Assembly (NCBI GenBank): GCA_000721275.1
Contig: JOFO01000071.1
Location: forward strand, 1-24,744
DNA: 24,744 nucleotides
Direction of reading: 5' to 3'
DNA from: Microtetraspora glauca
GTDB lineage: Bacteria; Actinomycetota; Actinomycetes; Streptomycetales; Streptomycetaceae
Shown: positions 15,769-23,208 of the stretch, piece by piece
Numbering within the stretch: the stretch's first letter is position 1
How the letters are laid out: each line of letters starts with the position of its first letter
Translations under genes and position numbers: made by a program
Notes under the pieces: generated by a model
What the model was told of the DNA's origin: nothing
The model's database searches: none
The model's input: only the letters and a program-made list of their open reading frames with translations

Positions 15769-16500
15769 ATGATGACCGCCGCCCGGGAAGAACGGCTCCA
15801 GCTCGACGCCGCGAGCGTCGACAACGCGAGGACGACGCTGCTCCAGCTCCTCGCGCGGGCGGGGGTGTACTCCGGCGACGCCGAGGAGCTGATCGGCCTG
15901 GTGGAGGCGGGCGCGCTCGCCGTCGCCCACACGACCCTGGCCGGCACCGGACGGCAGGCCCCGCCCGGGAGCGGAGAGCAGTACGGCGCGGGCTGGCGCG
16001 ACGGCTCACGGGCCGTCACCGAGGGTCTCGCGGGCCTCGCCGACCGCGCCCTGGCGGCGGCGGTCGCGGCCGAGGCCGGGGAGGACCCAGAGGCGCGGGC
16101 GCCGGTCGGCCGGATGGAGGTCGAGCGGGCCAAGGTGGCGGTGGTGCCCCTGTACCTCTCCTTCACCGAGGAGTCCGACCTCGACCCGGAGGTCACCGAG
16201 CAGGTCCTCGCGGCCTCGCTCGCGACCATGGGGGTCCGTCAGCGGGCGGCGTACCCGGGGCGGCTGACGGCGTTCGCGGCGGAGCACCGGTCACGCCTGG
16301 AACGGCTGTACGCCACGTACGGGCCGGGCAGCGCGATCGCCATCCACGGCCGCTACACGCTCGTCCACTCCCCCACGAGCCTCGCCGTGCTGGAACGGCT
16401 CGCCGCCCGCCCGGCGGAGCTGCGGGAGGAGTGGGACGCGGCCGAGCTGCCGCCGGCCTGGCTGGACGGACTGACGCGCGCCTGGGAGGCGACGGACTGA
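15769..16500 (+). CDS. Uncharacterised 243-aa protein
   Basis: I do not recognise a family. The start is firm: GAGGAGGAGG (15755-15764) stands just before ATG 15769 (a second ATG follows at once). The protein is soluble, without a signal peptide or membrane segment. It is mainly helical in the first half (NARTTLLQLLARAGVYSGDAEELIGLVEAGALAVAHTTLAG), with an Ala/Glu-rich stretch at about 85-115, then a strand-like VAVVPLYLSF and a helical C-terminal half ending in a Trp-containing segment (PPAWLDGLTRAWEATD). Codon use is as in the neighbours, so it is a real gene. It is preceded by a possible structured leader and followed by short repeats; the carbonic anhydrase gene starts 196 bp later from its own promoter. 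Confidence 0.8.
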   Translation: MMTAAREERLQLDAASVDNARTTLLQLLARAGVYSGDAEELIGLVEAGALAVAHTTLAGTGRQAPPGSGEQYGAGWRDGSRAVTEGLAGLADRALAAAVAAEAGEDPEARAPVGRMEVERAKVAVVPLYLSFTEESDLDPEVTEQVLAASLATMGVRQRAAYPGRLTAFAAEHRSRLERLYATYGPGSAIAIHGRYTLVHSPTSLAVLERLAARPAELREEWDAAELPPAWLDGLTRAWEATD

Positions 16501-16510
16501 GCCACCCCGG

Positions 16511-16616
16511 GACGGAACGGGAACCGGACCTGGCGGACGGGACCAGGGCGCGACGGGACGGGAACCGGCCGCGGAGGGGCGGAATCCGGACGCGGTGGAC
16601 AGGATCCGGACGCGGT
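16511..16616. repeat. Direct repeats downstream of the orphan gene
   Basis: A 17-bp sequence, GACGGAACGGGAACCGG (16511-16527), recurs with one change at 16552-16568. ATCCGGACGCGGT occurs at 16584-16596 and 16604-16616. They fill the gap before the carbonic anhydrase gene; no function is evident. Confidence 0.75.
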
Positions 16617-16684
16617 CGGGTGGAGTCCGTCACAGAGGGGTCCACAGGGGTGACCCGGTAGCGCGCGGGGCCGGGCGCACGAAT

Positions 16685-16690
16685 TAGGGT
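16685..16690 (+). promoter_or_regulatory. -10 box for a leaderless carbonic anhydrase transcript
   Basis: TAGGGT is a canonical Streptomyces -10 (TAGRRT) and ends six bases before the ATG at 16697, so transcription would start at the start codon. There is no Shine-Dalgarno. A -35 match was not found at 17-18 bp. Confidence 0.6.
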
Positions 16691-16696
16691 GGCGGC

Positions 16697-17329
16697 ATGC
16701 CCAGAACTTCTCCGGCCCTTGCCCTGGACGCCCTCCTCGAAGGCAACCGTCGTTTCGTCTCGGGCACGCCCGAGCACCCCAACCAGGACGCCGCCCGCCG
16801 CACCGAGCTCGCCCCCGGCCAGGACCCGTTCGCGGTGATCCTCGGCTGCTCCGACTCGCGGCTCGCGGCCGAGATCATCTTCGACCGCGGGCTCGGCGAC
16901 CTGTTCGTCGTCCGCACCGCCGGTCACGTCGTCGGCCCTGAGGTCCTCGGCAGCGTCGAGTACGCGACGAGCATCCTCGGCGCGCGCCTCGTCGTCGTCC
17001 TCGGCCACGACTCCTGCGGCGCGGTCTCCGCGGCCCGCGCGGCCGTCGAGGACGGCTTCGCGGCGGGCGGCTTCGTGCGGGACGTCGTGGAGCGCGTGAC
17101 GCCGAGCATCCTGGCGGCCCGCAAGGCCGGCCTGACCGGCGACAGCGACATCATCGACGAGCACATCCGGCACACCGTCGACCTGCTGCTGGAGCGCTCC
17201 CGCCTGCTGTCCGACCAGGTCGCGGCGGGCGAGACGGCCGTCGTCGGCCTCGGCTACCAGCTGGCCGAGGGCAGCGCCCGCCTGGTGACCACGCGCGGTG
17301 TCACCGTGGAGGAGGGCACTCCGGCGTGA
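16697..17329 (+). CDS. Beta-class carbonic anhydrase
   Basis: The 210-residue protein has the full zinc site of beta-carbonic anhydrases: C51-S-D53-S-R55, then H104-D-S-C107 in VVLGHDSCGAV. D53 and R55 form the catalytic dyad. It interconverts CO2 and bicarbonate in the cytoplasm. LFVVRTAGHVVGPEVLGSVEYA is the conserved core helix and strand. The start at ATG 16697 is supported by the -10 box six bases upstream, implying a leaderless message. Its stop overlaps the TsaC-like start as GTGA, and GGAGGAGGG for the next gene lies within its last codons, so the two are translated together. The pairing is discussed as a finding. Confidence 0.95.
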   Translation: MPRTSPALALDALLEGNRRFVSGTPEHPNQDAARRTELAPGQDPFAVILGCSDSRLAAEIIFDRGLGDLFVVRTAGHVVGPEVLGSVEYATSILGARLVVVLGHDSCGAVSAARAAVEDGFAAGGFVRDVVERVTPSILAARKAGLTGDSDIIDEHIRHTVDLLLERSRLLSDQVAAGETAVVGLGYQLAEGSARLVTTRGVTVEEGTPA

Positions 17330-17970
17330 CGACCCGCTTCGACTGCTCGGACCCGGCGGCCCGCGCGGCGGGCCTCGCCGAGGCCACGGCCGCGGTGCGC
17401 CGCGGCGAGCTGGTGGTCCTGCCGACGGACACCGTGTACGGGGTCGGCGCGGACGCCTTCGACCCGAAGGCGGTGGCCTCGCTGCTGGCCGCGAAGGGCC
17501 GGGGGCGGCACAAGCCGTCGCCCGTCCTGGTCGACTCGGCCGCTGCCCTCGGCGAGCTGACCGACGAACTGCCCGACGCGGCCAGGGCGTTGATCGACGC
17601 CTTCTGGCCGGGCGGGCTGACCCTGGTGGTCCGCCACCGGGCCTCCCTGGACTGGGACCTCGGCGAGACCGGCGGCACGGTGGCCGTCCGCATGCCGGAC
17701 CACCCGCTGACCCTGGAACTGCTCGCGGCGACGGGCCCGCTGGCGGTCTCCAGCGCCAACCTGACGGACCACCCGTCGCCGCAGGACTGCGACGCCGCGC
17801 AGGCGATGCTCGGTGACGCGGTGGCGGTCTACCTCGACGGCGGGCGCACCGCCGGCGCGGTGTCGTCGTCCATCGTGGACCTGAGCGGCGACACTCCGCG
17901 CCTGGTCCGCGACGGCGTCCTGCCGGTGTCCGAACTCCGCGCGCTCGTACCGGACCTGATCGTCCCCTGA
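17326..17970 (+). CDS. TsaC/YrdC-family L-threonylcarbamoyladenylate synthase
   Basis: The 214-residue protein is a single YrdC domain without the extra Sua5 C-terminal domain. It shows PTDTVYGVGADAF, the basic segment AAKGRGRHKPSPVLV (the KxR...P region), FWPGGLTLVV, GTVAVRMPDHP and LAVSSANLT (the SxN motif). This family makes threonylcarbamoyl-AMP from threonine, ATP and bicarbonate, the first step of t6A37 modification of ANN-decoding tRNAs. Actinobacteria usually carry another copy near prfA, so this may be a paralogue with a related role. GTG 17326 overlaps the carbonic anhydrase stop, with GGAGGAGGG at 17308-17316. A strong bidirectional terminator follows at 18019-18052. Confidence 0.9.
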   Translation: MTTRFDCSDPAARAAGLAEATAAVRRGELVVLPTDTVYGVGADAFDPKAVASLLAAKGRGRHKPSPVLVDSAAALGELTDELPDAARALIDAFWPGGLTLVVRHRASLDWDLGETGGTVAVRMPDHPLTLELLAATGPLAVSSANLTDHPSPQDCDAAQAMLGDAVAVYLDGGRTAGAVSSSIVDLSGDTPRLVRDGVLPVSELRALVPDLIVP

Positions 17971-18018
17971 CGGGGACGTCGGCGGACCGACGACGGCACG
18001 GGCCGGCGCCCGTCCGGC

Positions 18019-18052
18019 CGTGCCCCGGTGGCCTGGTGGCCGCCGGGGCACG
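18019..18052. terminator. Bidirectional terminator between TsaC-like and protease genes
   Basis: CGTGCCCCGG (18019-18028) pairs with CCGGGGCACG (18043-18052); inside, GGCC pairs with GGCC around a TGGT loop, with one T-G wobble, giving a stem of about 15 bp. It lies between two converging stops (17970 and 18092). Confidence 0.8.
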
Positions 18053-18074
18053 GTCGTCTCGTGGGGGGTACGGA

Positions 18075-18098
18075 GCTACGGGACTACGGGACTACGGG
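18075..18098. repeat. 8-bp tandem repeat at the protease stop codon
   Basis: GCTACGGG (18075-18082) is followed by ACTACGGG twice (18083-18090, 18091-18098). On the minus strand each unit contains TAG; the first one read (18094-18092) is the protease stop codon. Confidence 0.85.
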
Positions 18099-19315
18099 AC
18101 CAGGCGGAGGAGGCGGTTCGGGGAGCCGGTGCCGGGGCTGGTGACCTTGTTGGGGGTGGCGCCGTTCACGAGGGCGGTGGCGACCTGCGCGGGGGTGGCG
18201 GAGGTGTGGCCGGCGAGGTAGACGGCGGCGGCGCCCGCGACGTGCGGGGTGGCCATGGAGGTGCCGGAGATGGTGTTGGTCGCCGTGTCGCCGGTGTGCC
18301 AGCCGGCGGTGATGGAGACGCCGGGGGCGAACAGGTCCAGCACCGAGCCGTAGTTGGACCAGCTGGCCTTCGCGTCGGTGTTGCTCGTGGCGCCGACGGT
18401 GATGGCCTCGGTGACCCGGGCGGGCGAGGTGTTGCGGGCGTTGACGCCGGAGTTGCCGGCGGCGACCGCGTAGGTGACGCCGTCCGCGATGGAGCGCTTC
18501 ACGGCGTTGTCGAGGGTGGTGGAGGCGCCGCCGCCGAGCGAGAGGTTGGCGACGGCCGGGGCGCCGGCGGCGTGGTGGGAGGTCACCCAGTCGATGCCGG
18601 CGACGACGCCGGCGGTGGTGCCGGAGCCGTTGTTGTCGAGGACGCGGACCGCGACGACCTTGGCGGCCTTCGCCACGCCGTAGGTGGAGCCGGCGATGGT
18701 GGTGGCGACGTGGGTGCCGTGGCCGTTGCCGTCCTGCGCGACCGAGTCGCCCTCGACGGCGTCGTAGCCGTTGACGGCCCGGCCCGCGAGCTCGCCGTGG
18801 CTGATCCGTACGCCGGTGTCGATGACGTACGCGGTGACGCCGGCGCCCGCGCTGTCCGGGTACGTGTACGTGCCCGAGAGCGGCAGGTCGGCCTGGTCGA
18901 TGCGGTCGAGACCCCAGGGCGCGTTGGTCTGCGTGGCGTCGGCGCGGACGACCTGGTTCTGCTCGACGGTCGCCACGGCCGGGTCGGCGGCGAGCCGGCG
19001 GGCGGCCTTCTCGTCGAGGGTGACGGTGTAGCCGTTGAGGGCCGCGCCGAAGGTCTTGCCGACCTTGCCGCCGTAACCGGCTATCAGCGCGCGGCCCTTG
19101 GCGGAGCCGGCGGCGAATCCGGCGCCCGGCTTGAGCGTGACGAGGTAGCTGCCGGCGACGGCGTCGGGCGAACCGGCCGCGAGGACGACGCCCTCCGCGG
19201 GCGTGGGGGCGGCCTGCGACACCGGGGCCACGGCGAGGCCGGTGGCGAGCGCGGCGACGGTGGCGGCCGAGGCGACGAGCGCCCGGCGGGCGGTGCGGTT
19301 CACGGGGAGTGCCAT
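18092..19315 (-). CDS. Secreted subtilisin-like serine protease (S8, proteinase K type)
   Basis: The 407-residue precursor has a signal peptide (MALPVNRTARRALVAS, hydrophobic core, cleavage near residue 35 after VSQA), an I9 inhibitor propeptide (about 55-127, with YLVTLKPGAGF and AALNGYTVTL ... VATVEQNQVV) and a mature protease starting near NAPWGLDRID. The catalytic triad is D166 (VIDTG), H199 (GHGTHVA) and S353 (GTSMATPH), with N288 (AAGNSG) in the oxyanion hole. Length and order match aqualysin-type enzymes without a C-terminal extension. It should digest extracellular protein after self-processing. GAGGAGGAA lies 9 nt before the ATG at 19315. A stop-duplicating 8-bp repeat and a bidirectional terminator lie at its 3' end. 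Confidence 0.95.
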   Translation of the reverse strand: MALPVNRTARRALVASAATVAALATGLAVAPVSQAAPTPAEGVVLAAGSPDAVAGSYLVTLKPGAGFAAGSAKGRALIAGYGGKVGKTFGAALNGYTVTLDEKAARRLAADPAVATVEQNQVVRADATQTNAPWGLDRIDQADLPLSGTYTYPDSAGAGVTAYVIDTGVRISHGELAGRAVNGYDAVEGDSVAQDGNGHGTHVATTIAGSTYGVAKAAKVVAVRVLDNNGSGTTAGVVAGIDWVTSHHAAGAPAVANLSLGGGASTTLDNAVKRSIADGVTYAVAAGNSGVNARNTSPARVTEAITVGATSNTDAKASWSNYGSVLDLFAPGVSITAGWHTGDTATNTISGTSMATPHVAGAAAVYLAGHTSATPAQVATALVNGATPNKVTSPGTGSPNRLLRLVP

Positions 19316-19427
19316 GGCGAGGGTTCCTCCTCTTGGCGTGGCGCCCGGGTCGGGCGCCGCGGTGTGGGGGTCGCGTGCGGTCGCACGCACCGCCGGGGGA
19401 GGCGGGGCTCCGCTCGGCGTGAGCAGT

Positions 19428-19457
19428 AGCCTGTGCCGCAACGGCAGGGCGGATCAA
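19428..19457 (-). promoter_or_regulatory. Possible protease promoter
   Basis: On the minus strand TTGATC (19457-19452) and CAGGCT (19433-19428) are 18 bp apart, giving a leader of about 105 nt before the protease ATG. The -10 is only a partial match. Confidence 0.35.
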
Positions 19458-19671
19458 GGAAGTTGACTGCTTGTCATGCATCCGACACACAGCCGCCACG
19501 GAGACTCCGCCGAACCCCCGCCGAACCGCCACGAAACACCCCGCCTCAAGCGGCGAAACGATCCGGCCTCCACCCCCGAGGACCGGCCACCGAACGGCAC
19601 CGCACGGAAGCCGGACGGGTGGTGGAGGGATGAAGGAGGGCGGAGGAGGGGTGACGGACGGGCCTCGGCGA

Positions 19672-19740
19672 CGCGGGGCGGCCGCCGGCGGGCGCGGGGC
19701 GGCCGACGGACGCGGGGCGGCCGACGGACGCGGGGCGGCC
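19672..19740. repeat. 18-bp tandem repeat upstream of the uncharacterised gene
   Basis: CGCGGGGCGGCCGACGGA occurs at 19693-19710 and 19711-19728, with a variant copy at 19672-19692 and a partial one at 19729-19740. It ends 41 bp before the ATG at 19782, where it overlaps the expected promoter zone. Confidence 0.85.
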
Positions 19741-19781
19741 CCGGAAGCACCGCCCGCCCGGGCACCCGTCATGATCGGGGC

Positions 19782-20405
19782 ATGCGCGAGAAGACCCCGC
19801 CCGAAGCCCCCGAGCCCTCGGCCCCCGCCCTCTCCCCGTACCAGGAGGGTCTGCGCCGGCGCCTGCTCGCCGCTCCGGTCGTCCCGGCTCCCGCGCCCTG
19901 GCGGAACGTGTTCGACGGCTGCGCCGCCGTCGGCGGGCTCACCGGCATCGGGTTCGGCGTGCACCCCGGCACCGGCCACGACCTGGTGATGGTCGTCTCC
20001 CAGCAGGGGTACGGCGTCTTCGACGCGGTGACGGGCGAGCGGATCGCGCGGGACCGGGACCCCGAGGACGACGGGCCGGACGGCACGCCCGACCTGACCC
20101 GCCCCGGGATCGGGCCGCTCGCCGGACAGCGCGTCCGCGTCGCCGGACTGTACGGCGGCGGGCTGCACAGCGTGAGCGGCGACGGCTGGAGCGTGGACGT
20201 CGAGGCCCCCGACTGGCCGCACCACCGGGTGCTGCTGTCGGCGACCGGCGGCGACTGGCACCGGCCGCCGCACACCGAGGGCTGGTGGCACGTCTTCCAC
20301 TCGACCTGGTCCACCCTTCGCGCCGCCGGGTTCTCCCCCACGGGCCGGACGCTGGCGGTCGCCACCTCCAGCGACCTCACGCTGTGGACACGCCCGTCCG
20401 CGTGA
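19782..20405 (+). CDS. Uncharacterised 207-aa protein
   Basis: I cannot name a family, though the sequence resembles hypothetical proteins common in Streptomyces. It is soluble, without signal peptide. The N-terminus is Pro/Glu-rich, followed by YQEGLRRRLLAAPVVPAPAPWRNVFDGCAAVGGLTGIGFG, then beta-type stretches with Gly and His (DLVMVVSQQGYGVFDAVTGERIAR; GWWHVFHSTWSTLRAAGFSPTGRTLAVATSSDLTLWTR). The last segment, SPTGRTLAVATSSDLTLWTR, looks like one WD40/beta-propeller blade, but one blade is not enough for a call. ATG 19782 has no Shine-Dalgarno; CATGAT (19770-19775) could be a -10 box for a leaderless message. The stop lies inside a 10-bp tandem repeat. Confidence 0.75.
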   Translation: MREKTPPEAPEPSAPALSPYQEGLRRRLLAAPVVPAPAPWRNVFDGCAAVGGLTGIGFGVHPGTGHDLVMVVSQQGYGVFDAVTGERIARDRDPEDDGPDGTPDLTRPGIGPLAGQRVRVAGLYGGGLHSVSGDGWSVDVEAPDWPHHRVLLSATGGDWHRPPHTEGWWHVFHSTWSTLRAAGFSPTGRTLAVATSSDLTLWTRPSA

Positions 20406-20421
20406 GGAACGGTGAGGAACG
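20402..20421. repeat. 10-bp tandem repeat over the stop codon of the uncharacterised gene
   Basis: GTGAGGAACG occurs at 20402-20411 and 20412-20421. The TGA in the first copy (20403-20405) is the stop codon; the second copy repeats it in another frame. Confidence 0.85.
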
Positions 20422-20422
20422 G

Positions 20423-20833
20423 TCAGGCGTCCAGGACGGCGGCGACGGCCTCGACCTCGACCAGCTGGTCGTGGTACCCGAGCACCGTCACGCCCATCAG
20501 CGTGCTCGGCACGTCGTGCGCGCCGAAGGCGTCCCGCACCACCTGCCAGGCGGCGACCAGGTCCTCCTGACGGGTCGTCGCCACGAGGACGCGGGTGCTG
20601 ATGACGTCCTCGATGCCGGCGCCCGCGTCCTTCAGCGCGGTCCGCAGGTTCTCGACGCAGGCGGCGGCCTGGCCGGCGACGTCGCCGACGGCGACGGTCA
20701 CGCCGTCGGCGTCGAGCGGGCACGCACCCGCCAGGAAGATCAGCCGGGCGTCGGCCGGCGCGGTCGCGGCGTACGCGTACTCGGCCACGTCGGAGAGGGA
20801 GGAGGAACGGATGAGGCTGACGGCGCGGGGCAT
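20423..20833 (-). CDS. Rid-family (YjgF/YER057c/UK114) protein without the RidA arginine
   Basis: The 136-residue protein fits the Rid fold: YAYAATAPADARLIFLAGACPLDADG, the helix VAGQAAACVENLRTALKDAGAGIEDVISTRVLV, and the C-terminal LVEVEAVAAVL. True RidA enzymes deaminate enamine/imine intermediates using an arginine just before the LVEIEA-like strand (Arg105 in E. coli); at that place this protein reads VTVLGYHDQ, without arginine. It is therefore better placed in one of the Rid subfamilies that lack that activity, and its role is open. AAAGGTG lies 6 nt before the ATG at 20833. It is convergent with the uncharacterised gene, its stop only 18 nt away, and follows the DUF6193-like gene on the same strand after 112 bp. 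Confidence 0.85.
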   Translation of the reverse strand: MPRAVSLIRSSSLSDVAEYAYAATAPADARLIFLAGACPLDADGVTVAVGDVAGQAAACVENLRTALKDAGAGIEDVISTRVLVATTRQEDLVAAWQVVRDAFGAHDVPSTLMGVTVLGYHDQLVEVEAVAAVLDA

Positions 20834-20945
20834 GGGGCACCTTTCGGGGGTGGGGCGGTTGACGCCGTTCGGCGGCGGGCGCTCGCCGCTCGGTGTCAGT
20901 TGACGCCGGATCAGGGGCCGCCCCGGCGGGGGACACCTCACCCTC

Positions 20946-21752
20946 TCAAGGTTGCCCCGCCGCCTCGACCGGATTTTCCGCGCCACGGGGCGCGGCGCCG
21001 TACCTCACCGGCTCCCGCCCCTCCGGCAGCAGCCGTACGGCCTCCGCGACCGCCTCCCGCGCCGTGGCGACGTGCCGCCCCCGCTCCGCCATGAGCCGCG
21101 CCACCCGATAGCCGCCCTCGCCGGAGCAGACCAGGTTCGGCCCCACGACTTGAAGATGCGGGCGGGTGGCCGTGGAGAAGCGCAGCGCCCAGTGGCTCGT
21201 GAAGCGGTAGAGGGCCCGCAGGCGGGGTTCGGCGTGGGCCGCGTCGACCAGAGCCCGGTACGCGGGGGCGAAGGAGGTGTCGAGTTCGGCGGCCTCCGTG
21301 CGCAGGTGCCGCCATTCGGACTCGGTCATGCGCACCGGGTCCGGCTCGGTGAGTTCGAGGCGGCCGGTGGGCCGGGCGAAGGAGGCCGCCGCGTGGACGT
21401 CCTCCGGGCTCGCCCCGTCGTGCCAGGCCCGCAGGGCCCGCGCGACCTGCGCCAGGTCGTCCGTCACGCCGTGGATGAGGGCCAGTCCCAGCAGCGGCTC
21501 GCCGGCGGAGACGGACCACTTCCGCTCGTGCGCCCATGCCGAGACCCGTATCGCGGACCGGTGCGGCAGAGCACTGCCGCCGGCGGCCTCGGTGAGGGGT
21601 GCGGTGTCGGGGGACGTGAGCGGTACGTCGTCGAGGGCGCCGCCCGCGGCGGCGCGGAGCGCGGCGGCGAGGGTGCCCCGGTCCCGGCCTCCGGCCGCGG
21701 CGACATCGGGGTACAGGGCGGCGGGTTCGGGAGGCGTCGGCATGGCGGGCAT
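20946..21752 (-). CDS. DUF6193-like protein
   Basis: This 268-residue soluble protein has a C-terminal half (RALVDAAHAEPRLRALYRFTSHWALRFSTATRP ... CSGEGGYRVARLMAERGRHVATAREAVAEAVRLLPEG) that resembles DUF6193, a family common in Streptomyces and sometimes labelled natural product biosynthesis protein without known chemistry. The middle (HRSAIRVSAWAHERKWSVSAGEPLLGLALIHGVTDDLAQVARALRAWHDG) also suits that family. I am moderately sure of the family and do not infer a function; no biosynthetic cluster is visible. ATG 21752 is used; ATG 21743 is equally possible and neither has a good ribosome site. The MFS gene ends 75 bp upstream, across an 18-20-bp tandem repeat. Confidence 0.7.
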   Translation of the reverse strand: MPAMPTPPEPAALYPDVAAAGGRDRGTLAAALRAAAGGALDDVPLTSPDTAPLTEAAGGSALPHRSAIRVSAWAHERKWSVSAGEPLLGLALIHGVTDDLAQVARALRAWHDGASPEDVHAAASFARPTGRLELTEPDPVRMTESEWRHLRTEAAELDTSFAPAYRALVDAAHAEPRLRALYRFTSHWALRFSTATRPHLQVVGPNLVCSGEGGYRVARLMAERGRHVATAREAVAEAVRLLPEGREPVRYGAAPRGAENPVEAAGQP

Positions 21753-21770
21753 TCTGCCCGCACGGCGCGA

Positions 21771-21846
21771 GCTCAGCTCGCGGGGGGGCTCGGCTCGTGG
21801 AGGGTGGGCTCAGCTCGCGGGGGGGGCTCAGTTCGTGGGGGTGGGC
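21771..21846. repeat. 18-20-bp tandem repeat over the MFS stop codon
   Basis: Four related units start with GCTC at 21771, 21788, 21808 and 21826, each GCTCAGCTCGCGGGGG-like. Three carry CTGAGC on the minus strand; the TGA of the first one read (21830-21828) is the MFS stop. G-runs of five to eight on the plus strand could form G-quadruplexes. Confidence 0.8.
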
Positions 21847-23171
21847 CAGTGGCGGTGGAGGGGGTCGATGCGGAAGGGGTGGACGTGCCGGTGGCCGGGG
21901 CCGGTTGCGGCGGCCATGTGGGGGTGGTCGGCGGGGAGTTCGGGGTGGGCGTGTTCCAGTGCGTCCGGGTCGGTGCGCGGCCAGAGGCGGGCCGCGCCGG
22001 CGGCGGCGGTCGCGGCGACGGCCGTGAGGGCTGCGGCGGAGGCGGCCGTGCCCGCACGGGCGGCGAGCCAGCCGGCCAGCGGGTACGTCAGCAGCCAGCA
22101 GCCGTGCGACAGGGAGAACCGGGCGGCGAAGACGGCGGGCAGGTCGGCGTCGCCGGCGGACCGGCGCAGCAGCCGGCCGCCGGGGGTGAGGACCGCCGAG
22201 GTCGCCGCGCCCAGGCACAACCAGAGGGCGAGCAGCGCCGGCCAGGCGCCCGCCCGGTGGGCGGCGGCCCAGCCGGAGGCGAGGCCGGCGGTCAGCAGGG
22301 CGAGCGCGGCGGCGAGGACGGCGGCGGCCGGCAGCATGAGGGCGCGGTCGCCCGTCCGGCCGAGCAGGCGCGGCAGCGGCAGGGCCACGGCCATCGAGCC
22401 CGCCCCGTACGCGGCGAGGGCGAGGGACACGTCGCCGGCCGGCCGGCCCAGTCCGTCCTGCACGAGGACGACGGTGTCGACCAGGACCACCGCGCCCGCG
22501 GCGGCGACGGCGAGGTCCAGCGCGAGCAGGGCGCGCAGCCGGGGCGTGGCGAGCAGCAGCCGGACGCCGAGGACCCGCTCCGCGGCGGGCCCCGGCCGGT
22601 CCTCCGCCGGGAGGCGCAGGGGCAGGACGAGCAGCGCGGAGACGAGGAACCCGGCCGCCGTCCCGGTGAACAGCCACCCGTACGGCACGAGGGCGAGGAG
22701 CGCGGCGGCCAGGGCCGGGCTGGCGAGGCTCTCCAGGTCGTAGGCGAGCCGGGAGAGGGCGAGCGCGCGGGTGTAGTCGCGTTCCTCGGGCAGCACGCGC
22801 GGGATGGTCGCCTGGAAGGCGGGCGTGAAGACGGCGGAGGCTGCCTGGAGCAGCAGCACGAGGGCGTACACCTGCCAGACCTGGCCCACGAACGGCAGGA
22901 CCAGCGCGGCGAGCAGCCGTACGAGGTCGGCCCCGACGAGCAGCGCCCGGCGCGGCACCCGTCGGGCCAGTGCCCCGGCGAGCGGGGCCAGAGCGACGTA
23001 CGCCGTCATCTTGAGCGCGAGCGCGGTGCCGAGCACGGCGGGGGCGTTCCCGCCGGCGAGGTCGTACGCGAGCAGGGCGAGGGCGACGGTCGCGAGGCCG
23101 GTGCCCGTGAGGGCGACGACCTGGGCGAGGAAGAGGTGCCGGTACGTGCGGTCGCGCAGGACGGACAGCAT
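21828..23171 (-). CDS. MFS exporter with histidine-rich C-terminal tail
   Basis: The 447-residue protein has ten to twelve hydrophobic segments and the short MFS start MLSVLRDRTYRHLFLAQVVALTGTGL, with the loop 2-3 basic motif AGALARRVPRRALL. The last 43 residues form a soluble tail with nine histidines (EHAH, DHPH, GHRHVH, LHRH). His-rich tails occur in nickel/cobalt exporters of the NreB type, and an ArsR-family regulator lies directly upstream, so metal export is likely, but the ion cannot be fixed from sequence. A drug exporter is the alternative. ATG 23171 has GAGG about 10 nt before it; upstream in-frame starts would add polar residues unusual for this family. The stop lies in a tandem repeat. 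Confidence 0.88.
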   Translation of the reverse strand: MLSVLRDRTYRHLFLAQVVALTGTGLATVALALLAYDLAGGNAPAVLGTALALKMTAYVALAPLAGALARRVPRRALLVGADLVRLLAALVLPFVGQVWQVYALVLLLQAASAVFTPAFQATIPRVLPEERDYTRALALSRLAYDLESLASPALAAALLALVPYGWLFTGTAAGFLVSALLVLPLRLPAEDRPGPAAERVLGVRLLLATPRLRALLALDLAVAAAGAVVLVDTVVLVQDGLGRPAGDVSLALAAYGAGSMAVALPLPRLLGRTGDRALMLPAAAVLAAALALLTAGLASGWAAAHRAGAWPALLALWLCLGAATSAVLTPGGRLLRRSAGDADLPAVFAARFSLSHGCWLLTYPLAGWLAARAGTAASAAALTAVAATAAAGAARLWPRTDPDALEHAHPELPADHPHMAAATGPGHRHVHPFRIDPLHRHWPTPTN

Positions 23172-23208
23172 GGGGACGCCCTCGGTCGGCGGGAGTGCGG
23201 TCCTCTCC

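Larger units (their letters stand above)
19316..19781. other. 466-bp divergent intergenic region
   Basis: It separates the protease (-) from the uncharacterised gene (+). It holds a possible protease promoter (19428-19457) and an 18-bp tandem repeat (19672-19740). An in-frame ATG at 19476 could extend the downstream gene by 102 residues, but that stretch is Arg/Pro/Gly-rich, includes the repeat and has poor coding character, so it is left as intergenic. Confidence 0.6.

Noticed and set aside
19476..19781. Upstream ATG at 19476 that would extend the 207-aa protein to 309 residues.
   Set aside because: The extra part is low-complexity, includes the 18-bp tandem repeat and is less GC-rich at third positions at its start; the ATG at 19782 has a plausible -10 box.
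20946..21752. Natural-product gene cluster suggested by the usual label of DUF6193.
   Set aside because: No polyketide, peptide or terpene synthesis gene, carrier protein or tailoring set is near; family recognition itself is only moderate.
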